From positions 1 to 38,000 of the IMG/VR virus record IMGVR_UViG_3300035099_000676: 38,000 nt of DNA; one strand, given 5' to 3'. The position numbers and the translations under genes were made by a program. This document shows, one piece after another, positions 7,772 to 15,304 of this stretch (the first letter of the stretch is position 1; each line of letters starts with the position of its first letter). The DNA comes from a virus. The notes beneath the pieces are model-generated. The model worked only from the letters and a program-made list of their open reading frames with translations, did not search any database and had not been told where the DNA came from.

Positions 7772-7800
7772 ATTATAACCACCTGCCCTCTGCCCGTCAA
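7772..7800 (-). promoter_or_regulatory. Sigma70-like promoter for portal unit
   Basis: On the minus strand TTGACG (7800-7795), exactly 17 bases, then a perfect TATAAT (7777-7772). This is the strongest promoter I can see in the window. The -35 box lies within the 3' end of the preceding small gene. Confidence 0.85.
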
Positions 7801-8042
7801 CGTCCGCCCCGCCCTGAGCTTGTCGAAGAGCCCTCGTCTCGCGGAAGCGGCGGCGCGTCGCGGTCGAGCCGATAACTGGGCTTGCGGTCCATGACCTCCA
7901 CGCGCTGGGGCACGCCGTCGCTGTACGTCACCTCGAACGTCACCTTTCCATAGCCGCCCAATTGCTGACCCTCAAACGCGACGATCTGGGTCAGCCGCTG
8001 CCAGTGCCACGTCTCGCGGGAGGATTCGCGCGCGTCGCCCAC
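7797..8042 (-). CDS. Small hypothetical protein downstream of terminase
   Basis: An 81-residue protein starting with GTG at 8042, one base after the stop of the terminase nuclease-half gene, with GAGG upstream, so translation is probably coupled. The core (WHWQRLTQIVAFEGQQLGGY, then VTFEVTYSDGVPQRVEV) reads as beta-rich and could be a small head or connector protein, but no family is recognised. The last ~25 residues include translation of a dispersed repeat (7811-7830), so the C-terminus may have been altered by that insertion. Confidence 0.6.
   Translation of the reverse strand: MGDARESSRETWHWQRLTQIVAFEGQQLGGYGKVTFEVTYSDGVPQRVEVMDRKPSYRLDRDAPPLPRDEGSSTSSGRGGR
7811..7830. repeat. Dispersed repeat, family 1 (copy 2)
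   Basis: GCCCTGAGCTTGTCGAAGAG, a member of the family also at 6076, 15131 and 26060. It lies in the 3' end of the 7797-8042 gene, beside the portal promoter. Confidence 0.65.
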
Positions 8043-8043
8043 A

Positions 8044-8928
8044 TCACCATCCCTCGGGCCGCTGCGTCAGCCCCCGGGCGGTCGGGCGCTTCCGCACCTG
8101 CCACGCGATGCCGATCGCCATCACCCGGTCGTCGTGCTTGCCCTCAGCCGCCTCCTGCGACCCGGAGTCGGTGGTCACGAAAGTGAAGCACTCGTCCACC
8201 AGGTCCGCCGACATCATCCGCAGCGCGCCGGAGGCGATCGCCGCCGCCAAGTCGTCAACCAGGATGGGCTTCGTCGCCTGATCCGTGGGCCACCCCAGCA
8301 CAGGCGCCGACCGGCCCATGTGGTCGTAGCGGACGTGCGTGTAGAGCCGCGGGTAGCGGCAGACGTTGCGCAGCGTGTTCAGTGTCGAGTGCCCGTGGTT
8401 GTTGCGCTCCACCGCCACCCACGCCCAGTTGTACCACTTGCCCAGGGCGGCCAGCAAGTGTCCGAACCGCTCCGGCGCGATTCGCCCGTGCAGCTCGGCT
8501 GCCTGCGCCCCGCTCTCCTTGTCGAGCACGACTGCGGCCGACGCGTCCCCGCCAGCCAGTCCTTCGCCCACGTCCGCTCCGATGACGTACTGGCGACCCT
8601 CCTCCGGTTTCGCCCACACCACCAGGCGCGCGGGCGCGATCGGCAGCGCCTCCCCGCGCATGCCGGTCAGGGCGGTTACGCTCACCGCCGCCGGCGCCGC
8701 GGCGATCCGCGCTTGGGCCGCCCGCAGCGCCTCGGTGTCGAAGCAGCAGCGCCCGCTGGCCAGGAAGCAAGTGACGTCGTCCTCGGGGTACTGCTCAGCG
8801 AAGTGCGCGCCCAAGTCGCGCCGTTTCTGCCGCCGCCACTTGATCTGGCCTAAGGTCAGACCCCAGCGGCGAATCAGGGCGATCTCTTCGGTTGTGAGCG
8901 GTGTCACTTCCACGCCATCACCTGGCAC
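8044..8928 (-). CDS. terL: Terminase large subunit, C-terminal nuclease half (split gene)
   Basis: A 294-residue protein corresponding to the nuclease half of TerL, which cuts DNA at the start and end of packaging. After a linker (TTEEIALIRRWGLTLGQIKW, WRRQKRRDLG, YPEDDVTCFLASG) comes an RNase H-like nuclease with the expected acidic residues: D119 in VIGADVGEG, E174 in AVERNNHG, and D266/D267 in KHDDRVMAIGIAW. It lacks the ATPase domain, which is encoded by a separate gene at 10291-11049. A membrane pentapeptide gene lies between. GTG 8928 is the first start after that gene's stop and has only a weak ribosome-binding site. All key nuclease residues are intact, so the half looks functional. 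Confidence 0.85.
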   Translation of the reverse strand: MPGDGVEVTPLTTEEIALIRRWGLTLGQIKWRRQKRRDLGAHFAEQYPEDDVTCFLASGRCCFDTEALRAAQARIAAAPAAVSVTALTGMRGEALPIAPARLVVWAKPEEGRQYVIGADVGEGLAGGDASAAVVLDKESGAQAAELHGRIAPERFGHLLAALGKWYNWAWVAVERNNHGHSTLNTLRNVCRYPRLYTHVRYDHMGRSAPVLGWPTDQATKPILVDDLAAAIASGALRMMSADLVDECFTFVTTDSGSQEAAEGKHDDRVMAIGIAWQVRKRPTARGLTQRPEGW

Positions 8929-8965
8929 GGCTGGTCGCGCCCGTGCCCCAGACGCGTCCTGCAGT

Positions 8966-10180
8966 TCATCGCTTGAACCGCCGGTTCAGCGCCAGGATGA
9001 ACAAGGCAATCAGCGGCGGCCCGACCACCCCCTCCGCCACAGACAGGTAATGCCCCGCCGGATACACTGGCTGCAGTGGTCTGTCACCGCGGAGCAAGAA
9101 GCACATGACGGAGTACCAGAAGCGCGACCAGAAGCCCTCCATGGACAGCGATGCCGCCGAAGAAGGGCTGGGCTGGAGAGCGAAGGCCGGAATGCAGGTG
9201 AAGGCTAACGCAAAAGCGAGAACCATGCCCACGATCCACGCGCCCGCCCGGACGTAGTCCTCGCCGTACCCGCTGATCCATCGGTAGAACGCAATCGCAG
9301 ACAGGTAGCGCCTGTACGTGGCTCGTAGCCAACCCTTACACGGCTCAAGCCGCCGCATTTCCATCTCGCCGAAATGAAAGTCGCCGGCGGTGATGGGATC
9401 GCGCCGCTCCTCGTAGTTGTGCTTCAACTGCCGGTAAAGGTTACCGATCAGGGCGTAATCCTTCTCTTCGCCCTCTTTTTCGGACGTCAATTCATCCCGG
9501 ACCGCAAAGCGACCACCAGAACGCCTGGCCCACTCAACAGCCGTGAAGTCCACCTGCCGCACATCGGCGCCAAGGAATCGCGTCCGGCCAAGGAAGGCAT
9601 GTTGGAATAGGACTTTCTCCGACTGATGAAAGCGAGCCCACCTGAAATCGGCATCCGCTTCGCGGGAGAACACCCAATTATCTCGGTATCCGGCGAACAG
9701 CGCCGCGCCCTCGAACCTCGCCACGCTGAAGCTCGCCACGCTCTGGAACGTCGCTTGAGAGAACTGCGCCGCGCCCTGGAACGTCGCTGCGTAGAAGTTC
9801 GCCTCGCCCTGGAAGGTCGCGAAAGAGAAGTACGCCCCGCCCTGGAAGGTCGCCGCGTAGAAGTTCGCCTCGCCCTGGAACGTCGAATTGGTGAAGCGCG
9901 CCGCGCCCTGGAACGTCGCCCCCCGAAACCAGACCGGCCCGTCGAAAGCCCTGTTGCCGAAATCCGCGCCACCCGGAAATACAAAGCCGGTGAAGTCGTA
10001 GTCCTTGCGAGCCAGCATGGCCCGGATCTCGTGCTGGAAAGCTGCGGCGTCCTTGTCGGGCTTGTCGGAATGGCAGATGCACAATCCTTGCTCGTCATAC
10101 GGCTCCCGCCCGCAGCGGGTGCCGTCGTGCATCTCCACGGGGCACGTGGCGGCAGATTGCTTGGCCTCAGGCTCAGCCAT
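8966..10180 (-). CDS. Pentapeptide-repeat membrane protein inserted within terL
   Basis: A 404-residue protein with three zones. Residues ~14-45 carry a Cys/His cluster (CPVEMHDGTRCGREP, then LCICH) that may bind zinc. Residues ~65-175 are pentapeptide repeats of the ATFQG-A-F type, predicting a right-handed quadrilateral beta-helix. The C-terminal ~120 residues have a strong membrane segment (AGAWIVGMVLAFALAFTCIP), a semi-hydrophobic loop (FWYSVMCFLLRG) and a last helix (VVGPPLIALFILALNRRFKR), resembling two-helix ion-channel-like tails seen on some pentapeptide proteins but without a GYG filter. The start has an excellent site, GGGAGGTG, seven bases upstream. Its place between the two terminase halves is unusual. 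A membrane effector or superinfection/defence role is conjecture. Confidence 0.75.
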   Translation of the reverse strand: MAEPEAKQSAATCPVEMHDGTRCGREPYDEQGLCICHSDKPDKDAAAFQHEIRAMLARKDYDFTGFVFPGGADFGNRAFDGPVWFRGATFQGAARFTNSTFQGEANFYAATFQGGAYFSFATFQGEANFYAATFQGAAQFSQATFQSVASFSVARFEGAALFAGYRDNWVFSREADADFRWARFHQSEKVLFQHAFLGRTRFLGADVRQVDFTAVEWARRSGGRFAVRDELTSEKEGEEKDYALIGNLYRQLKHNYEERRDPITAGDFHFGEMEMRRLEPCKGWLRATYRRYLSAIAFYRWISGYGEDYVRAGAWIVGMVLAFALAFTCIPAFALQPSPSSAASLSMEGFWSRFWYSVMCFLLRGDRPLQPVYPAGHYLSVAEGVVGPPLIALFILALNRRFKR

Positions 10181-10290
10181 CGCTTTACACCTCCCCCAGT
10201 AGTGGCAGACGCTTTCGCTGGCTGGTCCTCAAGCCCCTGTATCTCATCTACCCAGTCGGCCGCAGCGGACGTCTTCAGGGGATCGTTGTC

Positions 10291-11049
10291 TCACACCCTG
10301 ACGGGAACTCCGGCGGATCTCAGTTGCTTGCTCCACGCCGCAATCTCCTCTGGCGTCGGCGGGATGGTGTATTCCGCATCCTCCCACCAGACGTAGAATT
10401 GCGGCGTGAATCGGTTCTCGCGCGCTTTCGCCGCCACCCACAAATCATGGAAGTAGTTGCCCACGCCGTTCGCCGTGGACTCGAGCACCACGCGGCCGTC
10501 GGCCGGCACCGCCTCCAGCAGGCCTACCAGCGACTCCTCCGGGTGCGTCCAGCGCGACACCTCGGAGCAGTGCAGGTTGTTGATCGTCAGGCCATGCCCG
10601 AACCGCGTGCTGCCGGCGGTCCCCACGAAGAAGGATGAATTCAACGCCTCCCACACCAGTTCCCGCCGGGTGTCGTATTTCGGTGTGCCGACCTTCAGCT
10701 TGACCACCGCCGGCAGCCGCTCCCAGAACAACTTCACGATCCCGAAGATCTTCTGAGTGCTCTCCAGGTCGTGGGCGATCAGCGCCGACACCGTGTTGGG
10801 CCGCAGCAGCGTGTCGGCGAAGAACATGGCGCTGATGAGCGTGGTGAACCCCAACTGCCGCGGCTTGAGGATGATGTCCCACGCGGTGCGGTGCTCCCAG
10901 TAGTCCCGCTGCGCCGCGTTGAAGTGCAGCGGGATGACGCGGCGATCCTTGGTGCGAATCCACAGGTAACGCTCGATCCAGCCCCGGGGATCGTCGCGCT
11001 CCTCAAGGATCTCCCTGATCTCGTCTCTCAGCAGGCTGGAGCAGCTCAT
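10291..11049 (-). CDS. terL: Terminase large subunit, N-terminal ATPase half (split gene)
   Basis: About 252 residues with the packaging-motor ATPase domain: AAQRDYWEHRTAWDIILKPR leading into the Walker A-like KPRQLGFTT (residues ~62-70), a Walker B-like stretch ending LHCSEVSRW, and the coupling-region motif VVLESTANGVGNYF. The frame stops after YVWWEDAEYTIPP plus ~20 residues, just where a normal TerL would continue into the linker and nuclease domain. That missing half is encoded at 8044-8928. The start is uncertain: ATG 11049 is used, overlapping the TerS end by 47 bases, and no good ribosome-binding site is visible. Coupled translation from terS is likely. Confidence 0.83.
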   Translation of the reverse strand: MSCSSLLRDEIREILEERDDPRGWIERYLWIRTKDRRVIPLHFNAAQRDYWEHRTAWDIILKPRQLGFTTLISAMFFADTLLRPNTVSALIAHDLESTQKIFGIVKLFWERLPAVVKLKVGTPKYDTRRELVWEALNSSFFVGTAGSTRFGHGLTINNLHCSEVSRWTHPEESLVGLLEAVPADGRVVLESTANGVGNYFHDLWVAAKARENRFTPQFYVWWEDAEYTIPPTPEEIAAWSKQLRSAGVPVRV

Positions 11050-11554
11050 CAAGGAAGTCGAGGGCCGCGTTGGCCTGCTCATCCGTGAGCTGCGCGAGGC
11101 GACGCTCGATCTCAAGTCCACCAATCAGCACCTCCTCGGGCACGCGCTTGACCACGCCCAGGGACTGCAGCAACTTCACGCGATCCTCGAGCGTGGTGAG
11201 AATGATCCGCAGGAAGCGGCCGCGCGCGGGCGATCCTTTCGGCGCCTCCATCATCTCCGCCCACGCCTGGCGCGCCACGGCGTTGGTCTCCTCGATGATC
11301 TCGGCGGCAGCGTCGAGCACGGCGGATTCGAGTTTGCCGCTCTGCTTCAGTTTCTCGTGGACGCGCTTTCGAACCGTCGCCAGGTCGCGGTCCACGGTGC
11401 GTTTGCTGACGCCCACCACCTCGCCGATCTCGCGGATGGTGAGTTTGCGCACCAGGGAGAGCGTCCACACGCGGGCGCGGCGATCCTCCACCGCCCGCGT
11501 TAGTTCGCCCCGCGTGCGCCCTCTCGTCGGCCCCCGCTGCGCCTCACCAGGCAC
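11003..11554 (-). CDS. terS: Terminase small subunit-like DNA-binding protein
   Basis: A 183-residue protein beginning with GTG at 11554 (GAGGGG upstream). Residues ~35-65 form a helix-turn-helix, KLTIREIGEVVGVSKRTVDR, followed by a long helical region (KLKQSGKLESAVLDAAAEII onward) suited to oligomerisation. Position just before the terminase ATPase gene, size and HTH-plus-helices layout fit a small terminase subunit, which recognises the packaging site and regulates the large subunit. It could instead be a regulator with a sigma-like HTH, but synteny favours TerS. Confidence 0.7.
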   Translation of the reverse strand: MPGEAQRGPTRGRTRGELTRAVEDRRARVWTLSLVRKLTIREIGEVVGVSKRTVDRDLATVRKRVHEKLKQSGKLESAVLDAAAEIIEETNAVARQAWAEMMEAPKGSPARGRFLRIILTTLEDRVKLLQSLGVVKRVPEEVLIGGLEIERRLAQLTDEQANAALDFLDELLQPAERRDQGDP

Positions 11555-11565
11555 GGATCAGCCCC

Positions 11566-13062
11566 TCAAAATTGCGAAATCGCGCCATTTCGCGCCACTT
11601 GTACGCTCTCGTGAGCGTGGTCGGCGAAGGTTTTCCCCGTCTCCATGTGGCGCGCCTGGCCCCCGGTCATGGTCTGCCACCGCTCAATCGCGACATCGCA
11701 GTAGCCTGGAAGCAGCTCCATGGCGACACATCTGCGCCCGTTCTGCTCCGCGGCGATGATGGTCGTCCCCGAACCGGAGAAAGGCTCGTAGACCAGCCCG
11801 CCTTCTTCGGTCGTAAGTCGCATGAAGAACGCCGGCAGCGCCACCGGAAACATGGCGGGGTGCGCCAGGCTTTCCTGGTTGCGCCCAAAGTGCTGCACGT
11901 TGCCGGGCCGCGCAATTCCGCGGGCCACGAGCGCCTGATCGGGCACCGAGATATTCCCCGTGGCGGGGTTGTAACCGCCGCCCCCAGGGCGATACTGCGG
12001 CACCTGCTCACTGACATGCCCCACCGCGCGCGGGCGGAACTTGATGCGAAACCGCTTGGCGAAGTGGAAGACGTCCTCGTACATCTCCGCCAGGTTGAAG
12101 TCGGTCTCGGCCAGCCAGTCGCGGTTCAGGTCCACGACCTGTACCATCCAGTTGACGGCGTCCTGGCGCGCGAAGAAGTGGATCGGCTCGAAGTCGTTGC
12201 GCAGCCGCGGGTAGTGCTCTCCCGGTAATCCAGGCTTGACCCAGATCAACTGGTCAACATAGCGCCACCCCGCCTCGACCATGGCGATCACCGTGCGCAT
12301 CACGTAGAGGCTTCGCTGCCCGTCCTCGACATGCTCTTTGATGTTGACGAAGAACGAGCCGGCCTCGTCGAGCGCGCGCCAGACCTGCGCCGCCACGCGC
12401 AGGAACCAGGCGGGGTAATCGGCGGCCGGGATGCCGCCGTAGGTGGAGGCGCGCTGCATGGCGTAGGGCGGCGATGTGACGCAGCAACCGGCCTTCTCGC
12501 CGGCCATGGGGCGATCCACGTCGGCGGCAACGGTGCAGTCCCCGCACAGCAGCCGGTGCTCGCCCAGCAGCCAGAGGTCGCCCGGGCGGGTGACCGGCTC
12601 CGCCGGGGCCTCGCCCGGGCCGGGATCTTCCCCCTGCGCCTGGTGCTGCTCGGCCTCGATGCGCTCCAGCAGCGCCCGCACCTCATCCTCGCCCCAGCCT
12701 GTGGAATCCAGCGTGCCCGCCTCCATGCGCTCGCGCAACAGCACTGCCAGGGCCTGATCATCGTCCTCGGCCAGGCGCACCGACTCGTTGTCGTCGACGA
12801 GGAACGCGCCCGGATCGCTGCCGTCATAGACGTGCACCCCGATCTCGGCGCAGCCCAACTGCCGCGCCGCCTCGACCAGGGCGTGGCCGGCCAGGATCAT
12901 GCCGTCCGACTGGATCACCACTGGCTTCTGCTGCCCATGGCGGCTGAGGTTGGCGCGCAGCGCCGCAATCTGCGCCTCCGGGTGGCTGCGATAGTTGCGT
13001 GGATTCGCCGCCAGCCGCTCAATCGGCCACCGCGGCCAGGCCGCGGTTGTCTCGACGCTCAT
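11566..13062 (-). CDS. ParB-like domain fused to DNA methyltransferase (N4/N6)
   Basis: A 498-residue two-domain protein. Residues 1-100 are ParB/Spo0J-N-like (LAANPRNYRSHPEAQIAALR, then KPVVIQSDGMILAGHALVEA). From ~165 on is an amino-methyltransferase of beta-type order: catalytic TSPPY at 196-200 and the S-adenosylmethionine site EPFSGSGTT at 426-434. Such fusions are common in phages, usually without a cognate restriction enzyme, and may protect phage DNA or mark packaging sites. N4-cytosine and N6-adenine cannot be distinguished here. The start at 13062 has GGGGAGGG upstream. The frame continues to 13125, but that extension covers a terminator hairpin. Confidence 0.85.
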   Translation of the reverse strand: MSVETTAAWPRWPIERLAANPRNYRSHPEAQIAALRANLSRHGQQKPVVIQSDGMILAGHALVEAARQLGCAEIGVHVYDGSDPGAFLVDDNESVRLAEDDDQALAVLLRERMEAGTLDSTGWGEDEVRALLERIEAEQHQAQGEDPGPGEAPAEPVTRPGDLWLLGEHRLLCGDCTVAADVDRPMAGEKAGCCVTSPPYAMQRASTYGGIPAADYPAWFLRVAAQVWRALDEAGSFFVNIKEHVEDGQRSLYVMRTVIAMVEAGWRYVDQLIWVKPGLPGEHYPRLRNDFEPIHFFARQDAVNWMVQVVDLNRDWLAETDFNLAEMYEDVFHFAKRFRIKFRPRAVGHVSEQVPQYRPGGGGYNPATGNISVPDQALVARGIARPGNVQHFGRNQESLAHPAMFPVALPAFFMRLTTEEGGLVYEPFSGSGTTIIAAEQNGRRCVAMELLPGYCDVAIERWQTMTGGQARHMETGKTFADHAHESVQVARNGAISQF

Positions 13063-13084
13063 GATCCCTCCCCGGCGGCCGGCA

Positions 13085-13122
13085 AACAAAAAGCCGCCCA
13101 CGATCTCAACACCGCAGGCGGC
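13085..13122 (-). terminator. Rho-independent terminator before methylase-terminase unit
   Basis: On the minus strand GCCGCC (13122-13117) pairs with GGCGGC (13098-13093), followed by TTTTTGTTT (13092-13084). It sits between a promoter (13132-13160) and the ribosome-binding site of the methylase gene, the same order as at the portal and capsid units, but with almost no leader between promoter and stem. Confidence 0.65.
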
Positions 13123-13131
13123 CACGCTCCC

Positions 13132-13160
13132 ATTATAGCAGGCGATGACTTCCCCGTCGA
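13132..13160 (-). promoter_or_regulatory. Sigma70-like promoter for methylase-terminase unit
   Basis: On the minus strand TCGACG (13160-13155; 4 of 6 to TTGACA), 17 bases, then perfect TATAAT (13137-13132). Spacing is the same as in the portal and capsid promoters. Confidence 0.7.
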
Positions 13161-13259
13161 CGTTCCCGGATTGTACTCCTCATGTGCTGCTGCTGCCGAA
13201 GGATTCCTGATCAATTTCACGGAAACGACCATATGGCCTTCCGCCAAGGAGAGAACACG

Positions 13260-14564
13260 GTGTACACATTCAAATGCCCGGATGCTTGGCAGGCACCCAA
13301 TCTTCCCCAGAGAGATGCATGGCTTGATTACTGGGCACCACTTTTCTCGAGAATTGAGGCAGAGTGGCAGCGTGAGCATCTGCTCACTCAGGTTGAGAGA
13401 GATATTCCTAGCTACCAGGATCAGGTTGGACATTGGCGCCAGATGGGAGGCCTTCCCCGCGAGATTCAAGAACTGGCGACGAGAGATCATCCAGGCCTCA
13501 ATATGTGCGTGTTGCTTGGCATAGCCACGCTTCGAGAGTTCGATCTGGGCCCTGGCCCAAAGCGGTTTGTGGCAACAGTATACCTCGGCAGACGCCCGTT
13601 CATGAGCTGGGATATGGCCTACCGCCGCGCCAGGAGCGAGATCAGAGGACCTGGCGCGGTTAACCTGTACGCGACTCCAGTGCTAGAAGGCTTCAGATCC
13701 AGCCAAGGCGGGTCGGAAATCTGGCTTGTGCCACACGTTTGTGCCGGCGGTGGGCTACACCTTTTGTCCTGCACAGATGGAGTCTACGCCGCGGTCATGC
13801 AGCGCAACCGAAGACCTTCACGGCCTGACCAACCTGTCTCAAATGAAGGAAGCCTCCAGCAAGCGGCCGGAATGAGTCATTACTTCGATGCCATGTTTTC
13901 CTATCAGCGCGCTGCGCATGAGGAAGCAAATCAGGAACTCGTAATACTCAATCGGAATCAGCCAATCCGCTACTTCATTGATATGGCACATACCGGCCTT
14001 GAATCCGGGACATCCGGCGTTTACGCATTCCATGCAATTCGGCCGTACGCCCGTCACCTTGGATTGAAGGAACTACCGAGCGGTTCCTATCCCGGAACAG
14101 CATTGCCGGCGCGCATGGTGTCCATTGGTCATGATAGGCTCAAGCTGGTCGGACCCGACGCCGACCTTGAGGTTATTGACGACTGTTTGATCGATGTCCA
14201 GACGATGTTCGGGTTCGGTTTGCTGCAAGTATGCATCGTAGACCGCAAGGCGGAGGGTCTGTCATCCAGGGATCTTCTTCTTCTGGATGGCGAGATATAC
14301 TACGAAAGGGGCAGTGGCGAGAACCTTTGCAGACCTGTTCATATGATTCGGTGGGAAGATACGGAGCGCCTCAGCGCTGATGCGGGAAGCTGCTCGTCCC
14401 ACGTATTTCGCTGGACACCTACAATCCGTCTATCGGAACTCGGTGGCAGAATGCCTTGGTCGGCCGAGGACGAACTTCTGGACTTGCCCGTGAGCGTGAA
14501 TTCCGCATTGGAGCGCGTGCTGCAGCACCGGAACGAGATCGACGAGGTCTTGGCGGCCGAATAG
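13260..14564 (+). CDS. Hypothetical protein, 434 residues, reverse-oriented cargo
   Basis: A long plus-strand gene in less GC-rich DNA, flanked on both sides by minus-strand phage genes. GTG 13260 is preferred because AAGGAG lies eight to nine bases upstream; ATG 13233 in the same frame has no such site. The protein begins MYTFKCPDAWQAPNLPQRDAW and is soluble and mixed alpha/beta with no membrane segment. I recognise no catalytic motif. The middle (NQPIRYFIDMAHTGLESGTS, then GVYAFHAIRPYARHLGLKEL) is distinctive and could seed a profile search. Opposite orientation, atypical base composition and isolation suggest cargo acquired by the phage; a defence or anti-defence role is conjecture. It converges with the ParB gene, with no evident terminator in the 75-base gap. 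Confidence 0.6.
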   Translation: MYTFKCPDAWQAPNLPQRDAWLDYWAPLFSRIEAEWQREHLLTQVERDIPSYQDQVGHWRQMGGLPREIQELATRDHPGLNMCVLLGIATLREFDLGPGPKRFVATVYLGRRPFMSWDMAYRRARSEIRGPGAVNLYATPVLEGFRSSQGGSEIWLVPHVCAGGGLHLLSCTDGVYAAVMQRNRRPSRPDQPVSNEGSLQQAAGMSHYFDAMFSYQRAAHEEANQELVILNRNQPIRYFIDMAHTGLESGTSGVYAFHAIRPYARHLGLKELPSGSYPGTALPARMVSIGHDRLKLVGPDADLEVIDDCLIDVQTMFGFGLLQVCIVDRKAEGLSSRDLLLLDGEIYYERGSGENLCRPVHMIRWEDTERLSADAGSCSSHVFRWTPTIRLSELGGRMPWSAEDELLDLPVSVNSALERVLQHRNEIDEVLAAE

Positions 14565-14639
14565 ATGCGCAGACTACGTCGGGCTCTCAGTGCATGCGGC
14601 CTGGTGAGGTTATCATCCGCTTGAGCGCATCCCATCCGG

Positions 14640-15299
14640 CTACTCAGCGTCCGGCACATGCTGGTTCGCCAAGTAGATCTCGCAGACTGCCGCCAGGCAA
14701 GCCCCGCGGCTCGTGCCGCGGCCGATCTGCCGCTTGGCATGTTCCATCGCACGCTCGAACACGGCGTATTCGGTGCCGACCAGCACGACCGTTACCGGAT
14801 GGGGGGCCGCCGCTTCCTGTTCCTGCGCCTGTTGGCGCAGTCCCGCCTGCAAGTCCGCCGGCAGTCGGAGAATCTCGAGCGAATCCTTCAGCTCCGTTTC
14901 CGACCAGGGCAGCATCCCGGCGAGGTCCTCAAGGGAGTAGGTCGCGCTGAGGTCGTGAAGTACTCCAGCCAGCCGCTGCGGCACGGGCTGCCCGCGCAGG
15001 TAGTTCAGTTGCAGCCCCCGGATCTTGGCCTCCTCGACGGTGATGTTCCAGACCTCGCACGGCAGTTCCTCGATTCCAAGATCGGCCGCCGCCTTCCAGC
15101 GGTGATAGCCGTCCACCAGCAGATAGCCTTGCCCTGAGCCTGTCGAAGGGTCGGCGGGCCGTTCCGGATCAGGCATGACCTTGAGCGGCTCCATGATGCC
15201 GCGCTCCCGGATGCTGGCTACCAGTTTCGGGTAGTTCTCAGGGTCGAAGGCGTTCGGATTCCACGGATTCTCACGGATCTTGTCGCGCCGGATCAGCAT
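14640..15299 (-). CDS. ParB-like partition/nuclease domain protein
   Basis: A 219-residue protein with an N-terminal ParB/Sulfiredoxin-like domain: IRENPWNPNAFDPENYPKLV, SIRERGIMEPLKV, then LLVDGYHRWKAAADLGIEEL, the VDGYHR box being characteristic. A HTH-like middle follows (SATYSLEDLAGMLPWSETEL). From ATG 15299 translation opens MLIRRDKIRE; the frame is open further upstream but has no better start. In the ParB domain the peptide DPSTGSGQ interrupts a conserved strand. It is the exact translation of a dispersed repeat (15131-15151) inserted in frame. ParB-like proteins in phages may bind DNA sites or act as CTP-dependent clamps; the role here is not known. Confidence 0.75.
   Translation of the reverse strand: MLIRRDKIRENPWNPNAFDPENYPKLVASIRERGIMEPLKVMPDPERPADPSTGSGQGYLLVDGYHRWKAAADLGIEELPCEVWNITVEEAKIRGLQLNYLRGQPVPQRLAGVLHDLSATYSLEDLAGMLPWSETELKDSLEILRLPADLQAGLRQQAQEQEAAAPHPVTVVLVGTEYAVFERAMEHAKRQIGRGTSRGACLAAVCEIYLANQHVPDAE
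15131..15151. repeat. Dispersed repeat, family 1 (copy 3), inside ParB gene
   Basis: GCCCTGAGCCTGTCGAAGGG. On the minus strand it is translated as DPSTGSGQ within the ParB domain, adding residues without breaking the frame. Confidence 0.7.
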
Positions 15300-15304
15300 C
15301 GCGC

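Noticed and set aside
8929-10290. Group I/II intron or intein as the cause of the terminase split
   Set aside because: No domain V-like or group I core is visible next to the junctions, and the insert has its own start and stop, so an intein is excluded. A covariance search would be decisive.
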